From contig JBOHBN010000181.1 of NCBI GenBank assembly GCA_050698355.1, positions 1-44,894 on the forward strand: 44,894 bases of DNA. Reading direction: 5' to 3'. Shown here one piece after another: positions 40,499-44,894 of this stretch. A program made the translations under genes and the position numbers. The notes under the pieces are model-generated. The model searched no databases, had not been told where the DNA came from, and worked only from the letters and a program-made list of their open reading frames with translations. Source of the stretch: JBOHBN01 sp050698355. Lineage in GTDB: Bacteria; Actinomycetota; Actinomycetes; Streptosporangiales; WHST01. The stretch's first letter is position 1; every line of letters begins with the position of its first letter.

Positions 40499-41143
40499 AT
40501 GGTGGAGAAGAGTCACTGGATGCGGAAGGTGGAAGCCGATCCCGGCCACTCGACGTGGTACATCGAGCGCTTCAGAGCGATGGCCGCGGACGGTGCCGAT
40601 CTCGGCGGGGAGGCTCGGGCCGTGGATGCGATGGTCTCGCGCGGCGCGCACATCCTCGACGCCGGTTGCGGTCCCGGCCGGGTGGGCGGTGCGCTGGCGC
40701 GACTAGGCCACGCGGTCGTGGGGGTCGACGTGGACCCCGCTCTCATCGGCGCGGCCAGGCAGGACTACCCCGAGGTCAGGTGGCTGGTTGGTGACTTGGC
40801 TGTCCTGGACCTGCCCGCCGAAAGGGTTGCCGAGAAGTTCGATGCCGTCGTGTGCGCGGGAAACGTGATGCCGTTCCTGGCGCCCAGCACGCGGTCGGCG
40901 GTACTGGCCCGACTGCTTGCCCATCTACGATCTGGAGGCAGGGCCGTATTCGGGTTCGGTGCTGGGCGAGGGTACGACTTCAACCAGTTCCTTTCCGATG
41001 CGCGTGGTGCCGGGTGGGAACCCGATCTGCTGTTGTCGACCTGGGATCTGCGCCCGCTGCGGGACGACTCGGACTTCCTGGTGGCCATTCTCCGTCGGGC
41101 CGCCTCCTCGACCCGCTCAGCGCCCGCCCACGGTTGCCCCTGA
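40499..41143 (+). CDS. Class I SAM-dependent methyltransferase
   Basis: 214 residues. Motif I is ILDAGCGPGRVGGALARLGHAVVGVDVD; later blocks DAVVCAGNVMPF and LRSGGRAVFGF fit a small-molecule or general class I enzyme. The last 15 residues (AASSTRSAPAHGCP) look like an unconserved tail. The ATG at 40499 (MVEKSHWMRK) is the likely start. Substrate unknown. Confidence 0.87.
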   Translation: MVEKSHWMRKVEADPGHSTWYIERFRAMAADGADLGGEARAVDAMVSRGAHILDAGCGPGRVGGALARLGHAVVGVDVDPALIGAARQDYPEVRWLVGDLAVLDLPAERVAEKFDAVVCAGNVMPFLAPSTRSAVLARLLAHLRSGGRAVFGFGAGRGYDFNQFLSDARGAGWEPDLLLSTWDLRPLRDDSDFLVAILRRAASSTRSAPAHGCP

Positions 41144-41301
41144 CGGCCCTACTGAACCAGCCCCAGGTCCCCGACATCCCCGGCCGGTATGAGGGCCGCA
41201 CTGGCGCATTCCACCTACTGGGCGCCATCTCCGCGTTCATCGCTGTGGTCCTACCGCGTCTCCCACTCCTGACCTGCGGGTGAGATCGCACCAGCCAGGG
41301 G

Positions 41302-41330
41302 TTGCGCCCCTGTACCGAGGCGGTTATAGT
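41302..41330 (+). promoter_or_regulatory. Sigma-70-type promoter for the DUF6504-HEPN genes
   Basis: -35 TTGCGC (41302-41307), a 17-base spacer, -10 TATAGT (41325-41330). It lies in the most AT-rich patch of the region. The predicted start of transcription is near 41337, directly before the SOS-like box, leaving a leader of about 210 bases. Confidence 0.72.
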
Positions 41331-41338
41331 AAATGTAT

Positions 41339-41354
41339 TCGAACACAGCTTCGA
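41339..41354. promoter_or_regulatory. LexA (SOS)-box-like operator
   Basis: TCGAACACAGCTTCGA matches the actinobacterial LexA pattern TCGAAC-N4-GTTCGA at 11 of 12 fixed positions. It starts nine bases after the -10, over the predicted transcription start, so bound LexA would block initiation. Confidence 0.72.
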
Positions 41355-41402
41355 ATTGCCGGTACGCAGCGCTCGCGGTCTCGTACCGGTAGGGGCGCAA
41401 GG

Positions 41403-41440
41403 TCCCATCCGGGCGGTTCTCGACCCCCGCCCGGATGGGA
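41403..41440 (+). promoter_or_regulatory. 14-bp perfect hairpin in the SOS leader
   Basis: TCCCATCCGGGCGG (41403-41416) pairs fully with CCGCCCGGATGGGA (41427-41440) around a 10-base loop. It lies about 65 bases into the predicted transcript. There is no T-tract after it, so it may act on RNA stability or translation, or slow the polymerase, rather than terminate outright. Confidence 0.6.
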
Positions 41441-41545
41441 ACGGCCGGCCCGGGCGCGGTGTGGGGGAAGCACCGCCCCGGCCGGTCGCGCCAGGCGCGC
41501 TGCCTCCCCTCGGTGCGCCGTACGAGCGTAGAGGGAGTGAACGAC

Positions 41546-41932
41546 ATGGGTGGTCAGTACGCGGACCCGGTGGACGTGCAACGCCGGGATCGCAATCCGG
41601 CGGCGTTCTGCTGGCGCGGTCGCATCTACCTGGTGCAGGGAGTGCGGGCGCATTGGGTGGAGACGGGCCCGTGGTGGCAGTCCGCCTCGGTGCGCGCCCT
41701 GCTCGCCGGACCGGCCGCCGACGCCGGCTGTTCGCCGACGGCGTCGGGCACGTCGCCGCCGGTGTCGACCGAGCGGGAGTTCTGGCAGGTCGAAGCCCAT
41801 CCGCGTCGGGGCGCGGGGCCGGGTGTCTACGAGCTGTGCATGGACTGGTCGAGCGGTCGCGGCGGTAGCTGGTCGGTCACGACCAGCGGCGGGGGCCGGC
41901 TGGGCGAGGGGAGGCAGCATGGCACGTCGTGA
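41546..41932 (+). CDS. DUF6504-family protein
   Basis: 128 residues. RNPAAFCWRGRIYLVQGVRAHWVETGPWW and TEREFWQVEAHP, then PGVYELCMDW match DUF6504, a small family usually encoded beside the actinobacterial DNA polymerases ImuB and DnaE2. Its role is not established. The ATG follows GAGGGAG at 8 bases. It is the first gene behind the SOS-like promoter and overlaps the HEPN gene by 14 bases. No imuB or dnaE2 lies in this window. Confidence 0.82.
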   Translation: MGGQYADPVDVQRRDRNPAAFCWRGRIYLVQGVRAHWVETGPWWQSASVRALLAGPAADAGCSPTASGTSPPVSTEREFWQVEAHPRRGAGPGVYELCMDWSSGRGGSWSVTTSGGGRLGEGRQHGTS

Positions 41933-42353
41933 GGCGCAGACACGCCTGCGCACCCGGCGGCTCGGCTACACGGCCGCGGAGTACCTCGCGCAGGCCTGGC
42001 GTGCGCTGGCGGAGGCCGAGGACACCGGCCGTGGTGCGGGCACCGAGCTGCGATACGTCGCGGCGCACCTGGCTGCACTGCGCTGCGCAGCAGCGGTGCT
42101 CGCGGTGCGTGGTCGCCCCGCACGGCGACGCCCGGGCACCGCCTGGGCCGAGTTGGCCGAGACCGCGCCGGAGCTCGCCGGTTGGGCGACGGTGTTCGCA
42201 GCGAGTGCGAGAGTGCGGTCCATTGTTGAGTCGGGGCTGCACGGCGCAGTGAGCGAGCACGACGTGGCGGCACTGTGCGCAACGGTCGCAGAGTTCCTCG
42301 TGCAGGTTGAGGAGGTGTGCGCCGGTCAACCGGCATTGCCGCGGGCGAGCTGA
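41919..42353 (+). CDS. SAV_6107-type HEPN-domain protein
   Basis: 144 residues, almost all helical. YTAAEYLAQAWRALAEAEDTGRGAGTELRYVAAHLAALRCAAAVLAVRGRP followed by AWAELAETAPELAGWATVFAASARVRSIVESG is the pattern of the SAV_6107-type HEPN family from mutasome loci. The canonical HEPN RNase motif (R-x4-6-H) is not obvious, so ribonuclease activity is not supported. GAGGGGAGG precedes the ATG. It is coupled by overlap to the DUF6504 gene. Confidence 0.8.
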   Translation: MARREAQTRLRTRRLGYTAAEYLAQAWRALAEAEDTGRGAGTELRYVAAHLAALRCAAAVLAVRGRPARRRPGTAWAELAETAPELAGWATVFAASARVRSIVESGLHGAVSEHDVAALCATVAEFLVQVEEVCAGQPALPRAS

Positions 42354-42651
42354 AGTACCACCAGCGTGCCGGCTGGATTACGGGTCGTCGGCCCATCGCG
42401 CAGTTCGACCATGTCGCCCGGTCCCCAGGGCGGGAGCTCCTGACTCGGGGCAGGGCTCCCGCCCTGGCTCGTCCGGCCGTCCATCTTCCAAGGGGCCGCA
42501 AGGTGCCCGCGACGCCCTGGTAGGCAGTCGGCGCCCGACGGCGGCACTGCGCCTCCGGCGTCGGCACCGGTGTCCGCGGCGTGGAGCCAGGTGGCGGCAC
42601 GCGGCCGTCGCTGTCCCTGCCCAACCCGTTCGAGCAGTAAGGTCCCGTGCC
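42354..42651. other. Non-coding stretch between the HEPN and patatin genes
   Basis: 298 bases. It contains the hairpin at 42425-42467 and a -10-like TAAGGT at 42638-42643, eight bases before the patatin GTG. A minus-strand frame (42326-42484, ending GTLVVLQLARGNAG) is open but lacks a spaced ribosome site; I do not call it a gene. Confidence 0.45.
42425..42467 (+). terminator. Strong hairpin downstream of the HEPN gene
   Basis: CCAGGGCGGGAGC (42425-42437) pairs perfectly with GCTCCCGCCCTGG (42455-42467), 13 bp, around a 17-base loop. It lies 72 bases after the HEPN stop, a suitable place to end the SOS transcript. It lacks a T-tract, as is common in high-GC actinobacteria. Confidence 0.55.
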
Positions 42652-43671
42652 GTGACCGATGGCCAGCGAGACCGGCGCAACGCCGATCTCGTACTCGGCG
42701 GCGGGGGCATTCGGGGGATCGCGCTGGCCGGCGTCGTCCGCCGGCTGGCGCGCGCGGGCTACCGGTTCCCGCGGATCGCCGGCACCTCCGCCGGCGCGAT
42801 CCTCGGTGGTCTCGCGGCGGCGATGCAACGGGCGGGGGAGCCGCTCGACCACCTCGCCGAGATCGCGCTGGCGATGGACTTCGAGCGACTCGCCGACCGC
42901 AGCCGCCTCGGCCAACTGGCCGGTCCGCTCGCCCCTGTCGTGGACGTCGGCTCGCTGCTCGTCGACAACGGCATCTTCGAGGGCGACGCGCTCCGCGACT
43001 ACATCGCCAGGCTGCTCTCCCGGTACGGGGTCCACACCTGGGCAGACCTGCGGTTGCCGCCGGATGAACAGACCTCACTCCCCGAGACCCACAGGTACGC
43101 ACTCGTCGTCATGGCGAGTGACGTGTCCAGGCGCCGCCTCGTCCGGTTTCCCTGGGACTACCACGAGTACGGGCTCGACGCCGACAGCCAGAGCGTCGCC
43201 GACGCCATCCGCATGTCGGCGAGCCTGCCGTTCTTCTACGAACCCGCTACGCTGCGCTCGCGCAGCGGTGAGACGTCGGTTCTCGTCGACGGCGGGCTGC
43301 TTTCCGGCTACCCGATCACCGTCTTCGACCGTACGGACGGAAGGCCACCGCGCTGGCCCACGTTTGGCGTGGCGCTGTCCGCCCGCCCGTCGCCCACGCC
43401 GCCGACGCACGAGGTGACCGGCCCGGTGTCGTACGTCATCGCGCTCACCGACACGCTGCTGACCGCCCACGATGAGGCGCATCTCGACGAGCCCTGCGTC
43501 CGCCGACGCACGATCTTCGCCGAGATCCCCGACGTGCAAACCACCGACCTGGGTGTCGACCAGGAGACGAAGCGCGCCATGCTCGCGGACGGTGACCGCG
43601 CGACCGCGACGTTCCTCGAGGGCTGGGACTTCGCCGAGTACCTGCGGGCCTGTCGCGGTGGGCCGCAGTGA
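42652..43671 (+). CDS. Patatin-like phospholipase
   Basis: 339 residues. LVLGGGGIRGIALAGVV is the oxyanion-hole motif, IAGTSAGAILGGL the GxSxG nucleophile (serine), and VLVDGGLLSGYPI the catalytic Asp-Gly-Gly. It is a soluble lipase/acyl hydrolase of the bacterial patatin family. GTG 42652 lies eight bases after TAAGGT (42638-42643), consistent with a leaderless or near-leaderless transcript. No nucleotide cyclase is nearby, so the gene does not look like a CBASS effector; lipid metabolism is more likely. Confidence 0.9.
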   Translation: MTDGQRDRRNADLVLGGGGIRGIALAGVVRRLARAGYRFPRIAGTSAGAILGGLAAAMQRAGEPLDHLAEIALAMDFERLADRSRLGQLAGPLAPVVDVGSLLVDNGIFEGDALRDYIARLLSRYGVHTWADLRLPPDEQTSLPETHRYALVVMASDVSRRRLVRFPWDYHEYGLDADSQSVADAIRMSASLPFFYEPATLRSRSGETSVLVDGGLLSGYPITVFDRTDGRPPRWPTFGVALSARPSPTPPTHEVTGPVSYVIALTDTLLTAHDEAHLDEPCVRRRTIFAEIPDVQTTDLGVDQETKRAMLADGDRATATFLEGWDFAEYLRACRGGPQ

Positions 43672-43755
43672 CCCTCCGTGTGTGAGAGACGATGGGCTCC
43701 TGGGCCGATGGCGGGCAGCCACCGAATGAGCGGTACCGAGCGAGAGGTCGTGAAC

Positions 43756-44658
43756 GTGCGGGTCCTGATTCCATTCGAGGGGGTCGACGTGCCGGAAGGG
43801 GTCAGTGTCGAGGTCTTCACCGGCGGCACTCCCGCACGGTTGGACGACGTCGAGCTGTACGTCCCGCCCTACACCCTGAAGCCCGGTGACCTCTCGTTCC
43901 TGGAACGGATGCCGCGCCTGCAGGTGCTGCAGACGCTGACGGCCGGGTACGAGCACGTACTGCCGTACCTGCCGGACGGCGTCACCCTCTGCAACGCAGG
44001 AGGCGTGCACGACGCGAGCACGGCCGAGCTCGCGGTCGCCCTCGCGCTCGCGTCGCTGCGAGGCATCCCGGCGTTCACCCGCGCCCAGGACCGTGGTGAG
44101 TGGCGGTCGGGGTTCCATCCTGCGCTGGCCGACAAGACCGTCCTGATAGTCGGGTACGGCTCGATCGGGAAGGCCGTGGAGCGCCGGCTCGCGGGGTTCG
44201 AGGTGGACGTCTTGCGGCTCGCCCGGCACGCCCGGGAGGGGGTCAGCGCGGTCGGCGACCTGCCCAACCTGCTGCCCCGCGCCGACGTGGTCGTGCTGAC
44301 CGTTCCCCTGACCGACGAGACGTACCACCTCGTCGATGGGGCGTTCCTGGACCGGATGCGCGAGGGAGCGCTGCTCGTCAACGTCGCGCGCGGCAAGGTC
44401 GTCGACACCGATGCGCTGCTGGCGGCGCTTCGGGCGGGGCGGGTCACCGCCGGCCTGGACGTCACCGACCCGGAGCCGCTGCCGCCCGATCACCCGCTCT
44501 GGGGTGCACCCGGCTGCCTGATCAGCCCGCACGTCGGGGGGCCGACCTCCGCGTTCGAGCCGCGTGCGCGCGGGTTGGTGGCCGACCAGATCGCCCGCTT
44601 CGTCCGTGGCGAACCGCTGCGAAACGTCGTGGGGGCATCGGCTGCGGCCGCGCACTAG
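43756..44658 (+). CDS. D-isomer-specific 2-hydroxyacid dehydrogenase
   Basis: 300 residues. The NAD-binding motif is VLIVGYGSIGKAVERRLAGF; the catalytic set is VNVARGKVVDTDALL (Arg), DVTDPEPLPPDHPLW (Glu) and LISPHVGG (His). LQTLTAGYEHVLPYLPDGVTLCNAGGVHD completes the family. It reduces 2-keto acids or oxidises D-2-hydroxy acids with NAD(P). The GTG at 43756 (MRVLIPFEG) lies 8 bases after GAGAGG; a GTG two codons earlier is possible. Confidence 0.91.
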   Translation: MRVLIPFEGVDVPEGVSVEVFTGGTPARLDDVELYVPPYTLKPGDLSFLERMPRLQVLQTLTAGYEHVLPYLPDGVTLCNAGGVHDASTAELAVALALASLRGIPAFTRAQDRGEWRSGFHPALADKTVLIVGYGSIGKAVERRLAGFEVDVLRLARHAREGVSAVGDLPNLLPRADVVVLTVPLTDETYHLVDGAFLDRMREGALLVNVARGKVVDTDALLAALRAGRVTAGLDVTDPEPLPPDHPLWGAPGCLISPHVGGPTSAFEPRARGLVADQIARFVRGEPLRNVVGASAAAAH

Positions 44659-44676
44659 AGGGCCGGAGGTGTCGCG

Positions 44677-44894
44677 ACGGACTTCCGCGACTTCGTCACG
44701 AGCAGGTGGCACGCGCTGCTGCGGACGTGCTACCTGCTCGTTGCCGACCTCGACGTGGCCCGCCGTGGCCTCGCCGCGTCGCTCGTCGCCGCCTCCGGCG
44801 ATATCCGCGCGCGCGACCGGCACGGCGACGACGTCGAGCGTGCCGTCCTCGCCCGTTTCGCGCGCGCCGCTCCACGTGAGTTGTGGGGGGGGGG
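44677..44894 (+). CDS. Partial sigma-factor-like (SigE-family ECF) protein, non-standard start
   Basis: About 72 residues are visible before the window ends. DFRDFVTSRWHALLRTCYLLVADLDVARRGLAASL resembles the opening of actinobacterial SigE-family ECF sigma factors (region 2), though the usual acidic core is divergent. The frame runs back to the stop of the previous gene with no ATG, GTG or TTG. GGAGG at 44665-44669 is seven bases before ACG 44677, which could be the start; a one-base error that hides a GTG at 44669 is an alternative. The window ends in a run of G. Confidence 0.42.

Larger units (their letters stand above)
41144..41545. other. Region between methyltransferase and DUF6504 genes
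   Basis: 402 bases. 41144-41283 contains an open segment in the frame of no neighbour (QPQVPDIPGRYEGRTGAFHLLGAISAF), possibly a gene remnant but not identifiable. From 41302 the sequence is a promoter with an SOS-like box and a long leader with a 14-bp hairpin (listed separately). 41441-41535 is GC-rich leader without a recognised feature. Confidence 0.5.

Noticed and set aside
42326..42484. 52-residue minus-strand ORF (GPGDMVELRDGPTTRNPAGT) resembling a DUF397-type peptide
   Set aside because: The likeness is weak, no spaced ribosome site is present, it overlaps the HEPN 3' end and contains the terminator-like hairpin.
42652..43671. Patatin-like protein as a CBASS-type defence effector
   Set aside because: No CD-NTase, Cap2/Cap3 or other defence partner is nearby, and the gene has its own promoter-like box.
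1..44894. tRNA genes, CRISPR arrays, insertion sequences, prophage
   Set aside because: No cloverleaf-like GTTCGA-N-TCC arms, spaced direct repeats, transposase motifs or phage structural genes were recognised on either strand.

Overview
The window is a stretch of high-GC chromosome from an actinobacterium (Actinomycetota). The evidence is the very GC-rich codon use, frequent GTG and TTG starts, many apparently leaderless genes (a TANNNT -10 box 6-8 bases before the start codon) and actinobacterial gene neighbourhoods: trpE-trpM-DUF2752-trpC-trpB-trpA, a PknL-like PASTA kinase near an Rv2175c-type DNA-binding protein, and DUF6504 with a SAV_6107-type HEPN protein. Genus or family cannot be told from this sequence alone. 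The first gene is cut at its 5' end and the last bases are a run of G, so the window looks like a whole draft contig.

Layout. 1-4.5 kb: 3' part of selA, a membrane protein, a TIGR03085 protein, a DEAD/DEAH helicase, a 62-bp palindrome and hisI. 4.5-11.1 kb: a small membrane ORF, a GNAT acetyltransferase, then the tryptophan operon with overlapping ATGA/GTGA junctions. 11.1-12.9 kb: an azlC-azlD amino-acid exporter and a divergent XRE-cupin regulator, with paired operators between them. This module is bracketed by two copies of a ~70-bp palindromic repeat. 12.9-21 kb: a DUF308-like membrane protein, an esterase, a PlsC acyltransferase, a DHA2-type MFS pump behind a MarR repressor, a phosphofructokinase with PPi-type residues, two small membrane proteins and a class II DAHP synthase.

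21-25.9 kb: a four-gene OpuC/ProU-type glycine betaine ABC transporter with iterated sites upstream, then a second, class I DAHP synthase. 26-31.5 kb: a DMT permease, an endonuclease IV-like nuclease coupled to a PASTA Ser/Thr kinase, a divergent FAD reductase and an Rv2175c homologue. 31.7-37.7 kb: a secreted M6-type zinc protease, metF, two GNAT proteins, an APH-like kinase and a YbaK-type deacylase. 38-43.7 kb: a small ORF coupled to a lipoprotein L,D-transpeptidase, an aromatic amino-acid decarboxylase, a methyltransferase, an SOS-type promoter driving DUF6504 and HEPN genes, and a patatin-like lipase. 43.7-44.9 kb: a 2-hydroxyacid dehydrogenase and a partial sigma-factor-like ORF.

How the genes connect. 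Two unrelated DAHP synthases feed the shikimate pathway that the trp operon draws on. The kinase, Rv2175c and class II DAHP synthase echo the Mycobacterium tuberculosis Rv2172c-Rv2178c neighbourhood. No phage, CRISPR array, tRNA or intact insertion sequence was recognised. The observations most worth following are the SOS-box promoter with a long hairpin leader in front of a mutasome-associated gene pair that lacks its polymerases, the MarR-TAG-MFS in-frame junction where the transporter has no standard start codon, the paired operators and flanking repeats of the azl module, the helically phased sites before the betaine transporter, and the small ORF overlapping the L,D-transpeptidase start.
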